Source of the DNA: Deinococcus aquatilis DSM 23025 | Lineage (GTDB): Bacteria; Deinococcota; Deinococci; Deinococcales; Deinococcaceae | Direction: 5' to 3' | Assembly (NCBI RefSeq): GCF_000378445.1 | Contig: NZ_KB899700.1 | Coordinates: 62,001-126,000 of the forward strand | Length of the DNA stretch: 64,000 nt | Shown: piece by piece, positions 25,395-34,451 of the stretch | How the letters are laid out: every line of letters starts with the position of its first letter | Numbering within the stretch: position 1 is the first letter of the stretch | Position numbers and translations under genes: made by a program | The notes under the pieces: generated by a model | The model's database searches: none | What the model saw: the letters and a program-made list of their open reading frames with translations, nothing else | Told to the model about the DNA's origin: nothing

Positions 25395-25652
25395 ATGCCA
25401 AGTGTTCACCGACTAGCGGATCCCAGCGTTCATGGGGGAGCCGTGACCACCGGAGCCGCAACGGTTTTAGTGGGGGGCGTACCCATAGCCCGTTTGGGCG
25501 ACGCTTGCCCAGAACCGCTTCATGGTCCACAAATGTTGGTCAGTGGATCTCCGACCGTGCGTGCTGAAGGAAAACCCGTGGCCCGGCAGGGCGACACTCT
25601 GGGTTGCTCGGCCCTACTCACCCCGACGCAATTCACGGTCAGCGCAGGTTGA
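25395..25652 (+). CDS. PAAR-domain spike tip protein
   Basis: 85 residues. The start is set by AGGAGG at 25383-25388, six bases before ATG 25395. The sequence is a single PAAR domain: repeated short hydrophobic strands (MPSVHRLADPSVHGG, VLVGGVPIARLGDAC, PEPLHGPQML, SPTVRAEGKPVARQGD). A Cys and His residues are placed to bind a metal at the tip. PAAR proteins cap the VgrG-like spike of contractile injection systems, here presumably the one encoded at 45956-47641. There is no C-terminal extension, so it carries no fused toxin. Confidence 0.92.
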   Translation: MPSVHRLADPSVHGGAVTTGAATVLVGGVPIARLGDACPEPLHGPQMLVSGSPTVRAEGKPVARQGDTLGCSALLTPTQFTVSAG

Positions 25653-25885
25653 AAGCAGTTCAGTATTTTAATTTCCTCTATATCAAATCAATTGACATAA
25701 TAATAAATTATGAGTGAGATAAAGACAGAGCACAAAAATTTATAATCTTTTGCTCATCTTGAGCTGCCAATCTACCTATGCTCCGTTCAGCGTGCAGGAT
25801 CCATCCTCGACTTCATCATTCACTCATGGTTTTTCATAGTTTGGCGCCGATGGGTTGATCTATGCCCCGGTCCTTAGAGGTGAGA
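25653..25885 (+). promoter_or_regulatory. AT-rich control region in front of the sheath-led eCIS operon
   Basis: A strikingly AT-rich block (about 25663-25755) in otherwise GC-rich DNA. It contains TTGACA at 25692-25697, an inverted repeat CATAAT-5-ATTATG at 25696-25712, and a TATAAT near 25741. TTGACATAA at 25692-25700 equals the right half of the Deinococcus radiation/desiccation response motif, but the left half is not conserved. No pair of boxes has ideal spacing, so the exact promoter is unclear. AGAGGTGA just before the sheath ATG is its ribosome site. Confidence 0.5.
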
Positions 25886-27526
25886 ATGGCAGAGTTTCTT
25901 TCCCCGGGCATTTACATTGAAGAGTCGAGTGCTGGCCCACGTCCTATCGAGGGCATCAGTACCACGACGGCGGCTTTTGTCGGATTTGCACCGAGCGGTC
26001 CGACCAATACGCCTATTTTCGTGGCGAACTGGCAGCAGTTCACTGAAATCTTCGGCAGCGGAGAAGCCACAGGTGCGCGCAACCCTTATATGGACAAAGC
26101 GTACCTGGCCCACGCGGTCTACGCCTACTTCAACAACGGCGGTACGCGCTGCTACGTGGTGCGCCTCGCTCCGGCGGCGGCCCCAGCAGGCAGCAAGGGC
26201 AAAACCATCGACGACGTACGCCCACTGCAACTGCCCAGCCGGGCCAGCCGCGCCGTGCCCTCTCTGAGCATCGCGGCGCGCGGCGAACAGACCAGCGACA
26301 TTCAGCTGGAAGTGCTGCCGCCCACGCCCGAAAAAGACGCGCCCAAAGACCCGCTTGCAAAAGACGGGGCACCCAAAGACCCCAAAGCCCCCGATGAGGA
26401 CGCCGGACTGTTTACCCTGCGCGTGACCCGCGACGACGTGACCGAAACGTTTCCCAACCTGAGCATTGGCAAAAAGCACCCGCGCCACGTCACGGAAGTG
26501 GTGAACCGCGAAAGTCTCCTGATTGAGGTGACCGAGGCCAGCATCATCGGAGCACTGGCCGAACGTGCGCCGGAACACGGCTCATATCTGCTCAAAAATC
26601 AGGTCAATCCGCTGAATGCAGGCAGCCTGAGCATGCCCAGCAATACCTTCGTGGGGTCGCTGGAAGGCCGCACCGGGATCGAAGGGCTGGAAGTGGCCGA
26701 AGACGTGAGCATGATCTGCGTGCCCGACCTGATGAGCGCCTTTCAACAGGGCCTGATCGATCTGAACGGTGTCCACGCAGTGCAGCGTGCCCTGATCGAC
26801 CACTGTGAGCGGGCACAAAACCGCATGGCAATTCTGGACACGCCGCCCGACCTGACGCCCCAACAGGTCAAGGAGTGGCGCGAGAAGACCACCAACTTCG
26901 ATTCCTCCTATGCAGCCATGTACTACCCGTGGATGAAAATCAACGGCCCCGACGGTCAGCCGATGATGGTGCCGCCCAGCGGATTCGTGGCCGGAATCTA
27001 TGCCCGCAGCGATGTGGAGCGCGGCGTACACAAAGCGCCTGCCAACGAAATCGTGCGCGGCGTGCTGAGTCCGAGCATTCAGATCACCCGCAGCGAGCAG
27101 GACATCCTGAACCCCATCGGCGTGAACTGCATCCGCAGCTTCAGCGGCATGGGCGTGCGGGTGTGGGGCGCACGAACCCTCTCCAGCGACGCCCGCTGGC
27201 GCTACGTGCCGGTGCGCCGCCTGTTCAATTACATCGAGAAGAGTGTGGAGCAGGGTACGCAATGGGCCGTTTTCGAGCCCAACGACGACACGCTCTGGGC
27301 CAAGATTCGCCGCGACATCACGGCCTTCCTGATGACGGTGTGGCGCGAAGGTGCCCTGTTCGGGCAGAACCCACGCGAGGCCTTCTACGTGAAGTGCGAC
27401 GAGGAACTGAATCCACCCGAACTGCGTGACCGGGGCATCCTGCAGATCGAAATCGGCATCGCGCCCGTCAAGCCCGCCGAATTTATCCGCTTCCGCTTCA
27501 GCCAGTACGCCGGCGGCGGTCAGTAA
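25886..27526 (+). CDS. Contractile tail sheath protein
   Basis: Sheath subunit of the injection system, 546 residues from ATG 25886, which has GAGGTGAG upstream. The N-terminus (FLSPGIYIEESSAGPRPIEG) is the hallmark of phage and eCIS sheath proteins that link neighbouring subunits. The C-terminal half holds GVNCIRSFSGMGVRVWGART and RYVPVRRLFNYIEKSVEQG, followed by the end strand IEIGIAPVKPAEFIRFRF, also typical. Residues about 105-190 are an acidic, proline-rich insert (KDAPKDPLAKDGAPKDPKAP) probably exposed on the outer surface. Contraction of this sheath drives the inner tube. Only one sheath gene is present, whereas PVC-type clusters have up to three. Confidence 0.95.
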   Translation: MAEFLSPGIYIEESSAGPRPIEGISTTTAAFVGFAPSGPTNTPIFVANWQQFTEIFGSGEATGARNPYMDKAYLAHAVYAYFNNGGTRCYVVRLAPAAAPAGSKGKTIDDVRPLQLPSRASRAVPSLSIAARGEQTSDIQLEVLPPTPEKDAPKDPLAKDGAPKDPKAPDEDAGLFTLRVTRDDVTETFPNLSIGKKHPRHVTEVVNRESLLIEVTEASIIGALAERAPEHGSYLLKNQVNPLNAGSLSMPSNTFVGSLEGRTGIEGLEVAEDVSMICVPDLMSAFQQGLIDLNGVHAVQRALIDHCERAQNRMAILDTPPDLTPQQVKEWREKTTNFDSSYAAMYYPWMKINGPDGQPMMVPPSGFVAGIYARSDVERGVHKAPANEIVRGVLSPSIQITRSEQDILNPIGVNCIRSFSGMGVRVWGARTLSSDARWRYVPVRRLFNYIEKSVEQGTQWAVFEPNDDTLWAKIRRDITAFLMTVWREGALFGQNPREAFYVKCDEELNPPELRDRGILQIEIGIAPVKPAEFIRFRFSQYAGGGQ

Positions 27527-27642
27527 TTCACTGGGGGCGGTGTTCAGCAGGTTCTCTCTGCCCGCCTCCCCTCACCATTTCCTCGTTCGCCCCTATTCTG
27601 GCCGCCTCTACCGGCCCCTAGTTTCTCTGAGGAGGATGACAC

Positions 27643-28089
27643 ATGACTGCATCACATAAAGACCCGTTGGTGGCCGCCTATTTCGCCGTGGATTTCCAGA
27701 ACGGCGTGAAGGGTGCCTTCCGTGAATGCACCGGCCTGGGCAGCGAAAGCAAGATCGTGGAGTACAAGGCCACCGACGAGCGCGGACGCCCCGTGCTGAT
27801 CCGCGAACCCGGGACGATGGCCTACACCGACATCGTGCTCAAGCGCGGGATCACCGACACCATGGATATGTGGCAGTGGCGCAGGCAGGTCGAGGAAGGC
27901 GATATCGACGCCGCCCGCCGCAGCGGAACGATCACGCTGTACAACCAGAAGGGCGAAGCCGTGGCCCGCTGGACCTTTGACCGGGCGTGGCCCAGCAAGC
28001 TCAACGGCCCCACCTACGACGCCAAGAGCAACGAGGTGGCTGTGGAAGAACTGACCATCACGCACGAAGGCTACAAGCGCGTGCAGTGA
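27643..28089 (+). CDS. Inner tube protein (gp19-like), first copy
   Basis: 148 residues with a strong ribosome site (GAGGAGG). The fold signature of T4 gp19/Hcp-like tube proteins is present: DPLVAAYFAVDFQNGVKGAF, FRECTGLGSESKIVEYKA, then VLKRGITDTMDMWQWRR and the closing VEELTITHEGYKRV. It would polymerise as stacked hexamers inside the sheath. It follows the sheath gene by 116 bases, the usual order in eCIS loci. Confidence 0.93.
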   Translation: MTASHKDPLVAAYFAVDFQNGVKGAFRECTGLGSESKIVEYKATDERGRPVLIREPGTMAYTDIVLKRGITDTMDMWQWRRQVEEGDIDAARRSGTITLYNQKGEAVARWTFDRAWPSKLNGPTYDAKSNEVAVEELTITHEGYKRVQ

Positions 28090-28096
28090 GTAGGGG

Positions 28097-28570
28097 ATGA
28101 TTGCCGCCGAGTACACTTTTACGCTCCCTGTGGGACTGGTCAGCCCGGACGGACGGGCCTTTCAACAGGGCGGAATGCGGCTGGCAACGGCGCTGGACGA
28201 AATCGAGCCGATGGGCGACCCGCGCGTGCGTGCCAACGAGGCCTACTACGGCCTCCTGGTACTGGCGCGGGTCATTACCTGGCTGGGGCCGTACCGCACC
28301 ATCACGCCGGAACTCGTCTCCTCGCTGGCAGCACTGGATTTTTCCTATTTGCAGCAGGTGTACAGCAACCTGAATTCGGCGGGGGCGCGGATGCCCCAGC
28401 CTTCTTTCGGTGCGCCCGCACCAGCCTCAGCCGCCATGCAGGAACCGCGCCGAGCCGAATCCCAGTTCATGGAAACCAGGCTCATCGAAACGCAGTGCCC
28501 ACACTGTCAGGCCATTCTTGAACTTGATCTGTCTCAGGGGATCGAGGCGGCTGCGGGAGAGATGCAGTGA
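28097..28570 (+). CDS. Phage-tail assembly protein (gp41/TAC-like)
   Basis: 157 residues, seven bases after the tube gene. The first 95 residues resemble tail assembly proteins of the Mu gp41/tail chaperone type: FTLPVGLVSPDGRAFQQGGM, RLATALDEIEPMGDPRVRAN, VLARVITWLGPYRTITPELV and FSYLQQVYSNLN. The remainder is a flexible Ala/Pro/Gln linker and a short CPHC-containing end that could be half of a metal site. It probably aids tube or baseplate assembly. It overlaps the next gene by GTGA. Confidence 0.7.
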   Translation: MIAAEYTFTLPVGLVSPDGRAFQQGGMRLATALDEIEPMGDPRVRANEAYYGLLVLARVITWLGPYRTITPELVSSLAALDFSYLQQVYSNLNSAGARMPQPSFGAPAPASAAMQEPRRAESQFMETRLIETQCPHCQAILELDLSQGIEAAAGEMQ

Positions 28571-28758
28571 GCGGTCCGGTTGCTTCGGGGCCAACAGGGG
28601 GCGGGCAGGACGGGGATCAGGTGCCCAGTCAGGCCACTGCCGCCCGGCCTGCATCGGTTCCGGCGGGCACCGACCTGGATGACCTGGCCGAACGGGTCTA
28701 CCGCCTGCTGCAAGAAGACCTGCGTCTGGGACGGCTGCGGCGGGACGGCGAACGCTGA
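28567..28758 (+). CDS. Small eCIS protein with a C-terminal helical docking motif
   Basis: 63 residues, starting with GTG that overlaps the previous stop (GTGA). The N-terminal half is low-complexity Gly/Ala/Pro. The C-terminal half is one amphipathic helix, TDLDDLAERVYRLLQEDLRL. The same pattern, TDLD-LA--VY--L, ends the 1711-residue DUF4157 protein two genes downstream. This indicates a common binding partner, probably a tube or baseplate component. The position between two tube genes argues that it is real despite its size. Small helical proteins of this kind occur in other eCIS loci, but the function is not known to me. Confidence 0.65.
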   Translation: MSGPVASGPTGGGQDGDQVPSQATAARPASVPAGTDLDDLAERVYRLLQEDLRLGRLRRDGER

Positions 28759-28797
28759 ATCTCCAGGAACGCCAACACCCAAAGAAGGGGACACAGC

Positions 28798-29256
28798 ATG
28801 ACGGGCAAGCTCACCACAGACCAGATCGACCGCTTTCAGGCCCATGCCAGTCAGCGGTATCACATCTCGGTAGACCAGCTGGAGCGGGCCGTATTTTCTG
28901 AAATTTCGGGCCTGCAACTGGAAACGGAAACGATGGACGTGATCGAGGGCGGCGTGAACGACAGTGTGCTGAAAATTCCGGTGCGCTCGCGGGCAGGCAA
29001 CGTGACCCTCAAACGCGGCGTCACAGTGGGCAACGAACTGCTGCACTGGTACCTGAGGATCATGCAGGGCGTGATGGACCGCCGCACCATCACGGTCCGC
29101 ACCTTCCGCACCAACGGCGAATTGCTGGCCCGCTACGAACTGCTGAACGCCTACCCGGTCAAATGGAGCGGCCCAGCCCTGGCTGCCACCGGTGACGCCG
29201 CCGCCATAGAAACACTGGAACTGACCTATCAGGGCGTCCTGCTGCTGAATACCTGA
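28798..29256 (+). CDS. Inner tube protein (gp19-like), second copy
   Basis: 152 residues. It shares the tube-protein layout with the product of 27643-28089 but is clearly diverged: ISGLQLETETMDVIEGGVND, then NVTLKRGVTVGNELLHWYLR, and the end strand ALETLELTYQG-type IETLELTYQGVLLLNT. In PVC-like systems the second tube paralogue (Pvc5 type) forms the layer that joins the baseplate to the main tube. That role is inferred here. Good ribosome site (AAGAAGGGG) upstream. Confidence 0.9.
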   Translation: MTGKLTTDQIDRFQAHASQRYHISVDQLERAVFSEISGLQLETETMDVIEGGVNDSVLKIPVRSRAGNVTLKRGVTVGNELLHWYLRIMQGVMDRRTITVRTFRTNGELLARYELLNAYPVKWSGPALAATGDAAAIETLELTYQGVLLLNT

Positions 29257-29315
29257 TCCAGACTCCCCCTGCCCCCCAGCCCACTTCAAACGACGTCACC
29301 CAGAAAGGAGGGGCC

Positions 29316-32300
29316 ATGTCAACCTTCAAAACCCGTCTGGACAGCCTGCGCCATCCAGAATTTTTGGCCGTGACGCAGCAAGAGTTTGGAGTCGGCCCCG
29401 CGCCTCTGGTGGGCAGCAACCTGGCGGGACAGCCTTCAGCGACCTCCTTCTCCTCTGCACCGTTTTCCTCTGCGCCAGCGGCCCCGGCTGCTGCGCCGAC
29501 CGTCTGGCGCGTCCCTGCCCGGTTGGTGTCTGTGCCGCCCTCAGCCGTGCCTATGCCGGAAGCCTCTGCTCCTCTCTTCCCCAACGAGCCGGAATGGAAC
29601 CGCCCACTTTCTGCCCCCCCGCAGGCGAACCGGTCTCCCGAACCCGAGGCAGTCTCGCTGCAAGCGGTGGCAGCGTCCCAGATGGCCCCTGCTGCCATTC
29701 CAATTTCACCCCTTCCAGTTGCGCCTTTTTCGACCCCACCAACTCCAGAAGTGCCCTTTTCAGATCACATCCAACAAGAGACTGCTTTATCAGGCGCATC
29801 TCCTGTCGCGCCCAGACCGGATGAACCACCGACCCAGACCGCTGACACAGCCCAGTTCCAGGCCCTGACCGACGCGGCTTTCCCCAGTCCTCAGGAGTTG
29901 CTGACCCGCGCTGAGGCTGTGAATCCGGCGTCAGCTTCCACGCTGCCGACTGATCCTCAGGACTCCCCCGCCGCAGCCGACGTGCCCACCCGCTCCACAC
30001 CGCGCCGCGCCACCTTCCGGGAAGTGATGGCCCTCAATGATCTGGCACAACCTGAACCGGAAGCCGCCCCCATTGCGCCCGTGCCTCAGGAGACGTCTCA
30101 GGCAGGCTCGGCCAATTCCGATTCCGACTCGGCCCCTGCGTCTGTACCCGTTCAGGCCGCGCCTATTGAGATCGCACCCGTCCAGCCTGTTCCACCTCAG
30201 GAAGCTGCGCCGCTCCTGGCTGCGGCTCTGGCTGCCCCAGCAGCGTCACTGGCTCCTGACGCCACAGAGGTAACCGAACCTCAGACTGCTGCCGCTGTTC
30301 AGCCGTTCGCGACTTCCGCAGACATGGCCCCTCCGACTCCGGCTCAGGCCCCAGAGGGACAGCCTGAAGCGCCTTCAGATCAGGCCGAGTTACGGGAAGT
30401 CAGCACGCCACAGGTAAACGTTGATCCCAGCCCTGCGGCCGCCTCTCCCGCGCCTGCGTCCCCGCCGTCCGTTGTGGCCCCAGACGCTCTGACTCAAGGA
30501 GCTGGTTCCCGGACACCAGCCATCACGACAGATACCGATTCTTCTGCATCTGCTGCGCCCGCCCAGGCAGAACAGCCGGAGACCAGTGAACCACAGGTGG
30601 AGGCCGCCCAGACTGTTGAGGTAGCCCCAGAAGAACCCCCAATCTCGGCAGAAGCCGTCGGGGCCCAGCCTGCCACGCCCACAGAGCAGAGACTCAAGGC
30701 CGACGAGTTGAAGGCCATTGAGGCCATCATGCGCGGCGGCGACCTGGATATCGGAGTCATCCTGCCGCGCAGACCGCGCCCCACCCGGCGTCCTGCCGCA
30801 GAGGCCGACGCAGGCAGCCCGGCCAGTCCCTCTCCCCGCGCCCCCACTGCGCCCGCGTTCGAGGAGTTGCCGCACGCCGAGGTCATGTCGGTGTTTGACC
30901 GCCTGAACCGGATGGCCGACGCCGAAGAGGAGGGCACCACCGAAACGCGGATGCTGAGCTTCGAGGAATTGACCACTGGGCAACTGCGCCGCGCCCCAGC
31001 AGCGCCGAATCCGCCCAGTCCGGTGCAGAAAGCAACCGGTCCCTCCGGAGCGTCAACTCCCACGCCGCCGCTTCCTGCAACGGTGCCCTCTGCGGCTCCG
31101 GCTGCCGCTTCCCGTTTTCGCGCCACTGCCCGGCCCCGTGCCGATGGACAGGCCACCAGTACGCCGCCCGCTGGCTCTGGCCCAATTCCCGCTTCACCCG
31201 GTCAGACGGCGCGTGAGCCGCAGGCCCGGTCTCAAACCGCAGATCAAAGCGACGAAGAGGGACATAGTTCAGCGCCGCCCGTCGAACTGGCCGGACTGCC
31301 GCTGGCTCCAAGAAACGTCGGCATGGCAGAGGCCATGAATCCGGGTCAGGGTCAGCCTGAAGCACCAGTGCCGAATATGGATCGACCAGATGTGGACCAG
31401 ACCAGATCCGGGGCCACCCCTACACAGCTCAGTGACCCAGTGAACGACGCTTCTTCGGCCGTACAGGTGACCGAGCAGGAGCCTCAGCCTGGACCTCAGC
31501 CGGTGCCAGAAGGTGCCCTGCCCACCGCCCAGGCGCGTGCCGCTGCCAAAACGGCTGAGCAGGAAGCGGCACCAGAACCTCTGACGCAGGCTCCTGCTTC
31601 CCTCACAATTGACGCCGCAAGCGACACCCTCTCCAGTGTCAATCTCTCCAGCACCGAGCTACTGGCAGCGGCGACCCGGCCTCTGCCCGCTGCCCAGATC
31701 ACAGACGGAGAGACTTTGAGCGTTGCGGCCCCCACCCTGCCCACGGTGGCCGCTCCTGCGGGGGCCACTTCACTGGGACTGGTACAGGAGAGAGGCGAAT
31801 CCGCTGAAACGTTGCCTGTGGCCCTGTTGCCCGACGTGCAATCCAGCGGTGCGCTTCCGCTGTCGGTCTCCCTTGTGCCCAGACCTGTGCCGACAGAAAG
31901 CCGCACACTGGCAGACGAGCAGACACAGCCCACCGCGACCAACGCCTCAGCCGGGGTAGAACCAGAGTTGGCTTCCCTCCCACTCCCGTTTGTTCAGGGC
32001 AGCCTACCCGACCTCTCCCAAAACGACGCTGCACACGAACTAACCCAGGCGGTACGGGGGGTTTCCATCATCCCGGCGGCATCTTCTGCTTTGCAGGCCC
32101 CGCCTACCCTTCCAATCGCGCGCACTTCCAACACACCATCTGATCTGCCCAGCGTTCATACGCCCAGCCTGATGCCGTTGCCCGCACCGATGCTGGAACC
32201 GAGTCTGCCCACGCCGACGTTTCCCGCTCCGGTTCCACAGGCGGTTTCTGTACCACAGGCAAATATTGCCGCAAGATTGATCCCTGGCTCCAGCAGTTCT

Positions 32301-34451
32301 GCGGCAGCCAGATTCCCGGAAGCTCGGGACGTTGGGATGGTCCCAGTGACCCAGCCATCTGCACTGGGTTTAGCCACTGCAACTCCTGTGGGGCACTCCA
32401 ATCTTGCAGTCGTGGTGCAGACCATACCCGCCATACAGCGTCAGGCAGTGGAGGCAAGGCAAGTCAGGGTGCAGCCCACCGAGGGACAGACCTCAGAACT
32501 GCTGCCAGAAGCGATGCAGTCAGCCATTGTAAATCAGGAGCCAACAGGCCAGGAAGCGCCCTGGGCACCCGTTTTTCCCGACCCTTTCGGTCAGGTGATG
32601 GTGCCTCCTGCTGACGCGCCACCTGCTCTGCCCACGCCGTATAGCTCCGGCCCGCTGGCCCTGCAACCGATGCCCGCGTCGCTGCCTTCTCTGTTCGCTT
32701 TCCCCGGTATTGCCCCGATGCCTCACCTTTCAGGCCCACTGTCTGTTGGCCCAATCCCGCCGCAGCTGGGACAAGTTCAGCCGAGCCGAGTGCTGCCGTC
32801 GCAGACGCTTCAGCAGGTGGCGATCACGAATCTGAACAGTGGCAATCCGAGCGCCGGGAATCTGATTCTGCCGCCGCTTCCGTCGGTCAATGTGGAAGGT
32901 ATGCGGCTGGCTCAAACAGGGGTGACCTCATCACTGTTGGTGGCTGCTCTCCCGGCAACGTCCCTTTCTGCTGCGGCATTCTCCCTTACCCTTCCTTCTG
33001 GCATCCTGCCTCTGTCTGCGCCCACTGTGCCTCTGACAACGCCTGCGGCTGCAGTCTCTGTCCTGGCTCCCTCCGTTCAGCCAGAGGCAACCTCATCACT
33101 GTTGCCTGCTGCTCTCCCGGCAACGTCTCTTCCCACTGCGGCATTCTCCCCTACCTTCCCTCCTGCCCGCTTGCCTCTGTCTGCGCCCACTGCGCCTCTG
33201 GCAACGCCTGCGGCGGCAGTCTCTATCCTGGCTCCCTCCGTTCAGCCAGAGGCAACCTCATCACTGTTGCCTGCTGCTCTCCCAGCAACGTCTCTTCCCA
33301 CTGCGGCATTCTCCCCTACCTTCCCTCCTGCCCGCTTGCCTCTGTCTGCGCCCACTGCGCTTCTGGTAACGCCTGCGGCGGCAGTCTCTGTCCTGGCTCC
33401 CTCTGTTCAGCCAGAGGCAACCTCATCACTGTTGCCTGCCGCTCTCCCAGCAACGTCCCTTCCCGCTGCGGCACTCTCCCCCACCTTCCCTCCTGCCCGC
33501 CTGCCTCTGTCTGCGCTCACTGCGCCTCTGGCAAGGCCTGCGGCGGCAGTCTCTGTCCTGGCTCCCTCCGTGTCGCGGCAGATGGCGAATGCTCTGGGCG
33601 TGCGGGTCAACGATATTCCTGTCGTGCAGCACGCGGGCACACAGCCGATCCTGAACCAGCACCGCGCCGAGGCCCTGACCATCGGAGACATCGTGATCCT
33701 GGGGCCGAATGTGGACCTGAGGTCGCCCTCTGGCCTGGGAGTGCTGGCCCACGAACTGACGCACGCCCTCCGCGCCCGCAGGCCCGATTTTGTGCCCCAA
33801 CTGGTGCAGGCAACACCCAACCGCAATGCAAGGGCCAGCTCCCTGGGCGAAGAAGCCCTGGCCCTCCACGTCGAGGGCGCGGTGCGGGCATCGGCCAGGG
33901 CGCAGGGGCAGCCCAGCCTGCAGAATCGCTCAGAGACTCCGGTCCATTCATTGGGGGTCAGTCCATCATCTAGCCCCGCTGTACAGGCCACGCGCCCCCG
34001 TCCGGTGAGCGCCGCGCCGCCCCGTCCGGCCTCAACGGGCTTCACACCAGCTGCCGCACCGAACACTGCTGCTCCTGCCCGCCTGCCCGCCCCCTGGGAG
34101 CCGATGCCGTTCTGGGAAGACAGCAGCAGCCAGGCTCCGGCAGCGGCTCCAACCTTCCAGCCGAATGCCCTTCCAGCGGCCCCCCCTCCGGCTGCCAGTC
34201 CTTCCAGTGGCCCGGCCCCGATCTACGCCGCGTCCACAGACCGCCAGGTGACAGAACCCGCGCCCCCTCCTCCGGCCCTGCCCAGCCCATCGCCCAGCGC
34301 CGCACCCACCTCGTCGCCGTCTTCTTCCCCAGTCGCCGCCACCTCGCGCCAGCCATCAAAGGCGCAGCAGACCGATCTGGATCTGTTGGCACAGCAGGTC
34401 TACGGCGTTCTCAGGCGCCGCCTGGAAACTGAAATGAGGAGGCGGACATGA
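29316..34451 (+). CDS. Giant Pro/Ala-rich protein with C-terminal DUF4157 (HExxH) domain
   Basis: 1711 residues with a strong ribosome site (AAAGGAGG). Residues 1 to about 1418 are almost entirely Pro, Ala, Ser, Thr, Gln and Glu and look disordered. They include four 55-residue tandem repeats (about 1204-1419) and a short helical region near 450-550. Residues about 1419-1530 are a DUF4157 domain with the metallopeptidase motif HELTH at about 1479-1483. This domain is a recurrent mark of eCIS loci, often on cargo proteins. A second proline-rich stretch leads to the last 25 residues, TDLDLLAQQVYGVLRRRLE, which match the end of the small protein at 28567-28758. It could be cargo, a peptidase or a long flexible organiser inside the tube; which one is not decided by sequence. 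Confidence 0.85.
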   Translation: MSTFKTRLDSLRHPEFLAVTQQEFGVGPAPLVGSNLAGQPSATSFSSAPFSSAPAAPAAAPTVWRVPARLVSVPPSAVPMPEASAPLFPNEPEWNRPLSAPPQANRSPEPEAVSLQAVAASQMAPAAIPISPLPVAPFSTPPTPEVPFSDHIQQETALSGASPVAPRPDEPPTQTADTAQFQALTDAAFPSPQELLTRAEAVNPASASTLPTDPQDSPAAADVPTRSTPRRATFREVMALNDLAQPEPEAAPIAPVPQETSQAGSANSDSDSAPASVPVQAAPIEIAPVQPVPPQEAAPLLAAALAAPAASLAPDATEVTEPQTAAAVQPFATSADMAPPTPAQAPEGQPEAPSDQAELREVSTPQVNVDPSPAAASPAPASPPSVVAPDALTQGAGSRTPAITTDTDSSASAAPAQAEQPETSEPQVEAAQTVEVAPEEPPISAEAVGAQPATPTEQRLKADELKAIEAIMRGGDLDIGVILPRRPRPTRRPAAEADAGSPASPSPRAPTAPAFEELPHAEVMSVFDRLNRMADAEEEGTTETRMLSFEELTTGQLRRAPAAPNPPSPVQKATGPSGASTPTPPLPATVPSAAPAAASRFRATARPRADGQATSTPPAGSGPIPASPGQTAREPQARSQTADQSDEEGHSSAPPVELAGLPLAPRNVGMAEAMNPGQGQPEAPVPNMDRPDVDQTRSGATPTQLSDPVNDASSAVQVTEQEPQPGPQPVPEGALPTAQARAAAKTAEQEAAPEPLTQAPASLTIDAASDTLSSVNLSSTELLAAATRPLPAAQITDGETLSVAAPTLPTVAAPAGATSLGLVQERGESAETLPVALLPDVQSSGALPLSVSLVPRPVPTESRTLADEQTQPTATNASAGVEPELASLPLPFVQGSLPDLSQNDAAHELTQAVRGVSIIPAASSALQAPPTLPIARTSNTPSDLPSVHTPSLMPLPAPMLEPSLPTPTFPAPVPQAVSVPQANIAARLIPGSSSSAAARFPEARDVGMVPVTQPSALGLATATPVGHSNLAVVVQTIPAIQRQAVEARQVRVQPTEGQTSELLPEAMQSAIVNQEPTGQEAPWAPVFPDPFGQVMVPPADAPPALPTPYSSGPLALQPMPASLPSLFAFPGIAPMPHLSGPLSVGPIPPQLGQVQPSRVLPSQTLQQVAITNLNSGNPSAGNLILPPLPSVNVEGMRLAQTGVTSSLLVAALPATSLSAAAFSLTLPSGILPLSAPTVPLTTPAAAVSVLAPSVQPEATSSLLPAALPATSLPTAAFSPTFPPARLPLSAPTAPLATPAAAVSILAPSVQPEATSSLLPAALPATSLPTAAFSPTFPPARLPLSAPTALLVTPAAAVSVLAPSVQPEATSSLLPAALPATSLPAAALSPTFPPARLPLSALTAPLARPAAAVSVLAPSVSRQMANALGVRVNDIPVVQHAGTQPILNQHRAEALTIGDIVILGPNVDLRSPSGLGVLAHELTHALRARRPDFVPQLVQATPNRNARASSLGEEALALHVEGAVRASARAQGQPSLQNRSETPVHSLGVSPSSSPAVQATRPRPVSAAPPRPASTGFTPAAAPNTAAPARLPAPWEPMPFWEDSSSQAPAAAPTFQPNALPAAPPPAASPSSGPAPIYAASTDRQVTEPAPPPPALPSPSPSAAPTSSPSSSPVAATSRQPSKAQQTDLDLLAQQVYGVLRRRLETEMRRRT
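32925..33572 (+). repeat. In-frame tandem repeat, 165-bp unit, 3.9 copies
   Basis: Copies begin at 32925, 33090, 33255 and 33420. Each unit encodes 55 residues beginning TSSLLPAALPATSLPTAAF and ending AAAVSVLAPSVQPEA; the last copy stops after LAPSV. Copies two and three are almost identical at the DNA level and the first is the most diverged. That points to recent expansion by unequal recombination or slippage, so copy number may vary between strains. Confidence 0.95.

Noticed and set aside
25692..25720. TTGACA as a standard sigma-70 promoter
   Set aside because: The hexamer at 17-18 bases (TGAGAT) is a poor -10 box; kept only as part of a general control region.
32925..33572. Possible CRISPR-like array
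   Set aside because: Repeats are contiguous 165-bp units in frame with no spacers; they are protein repeats.
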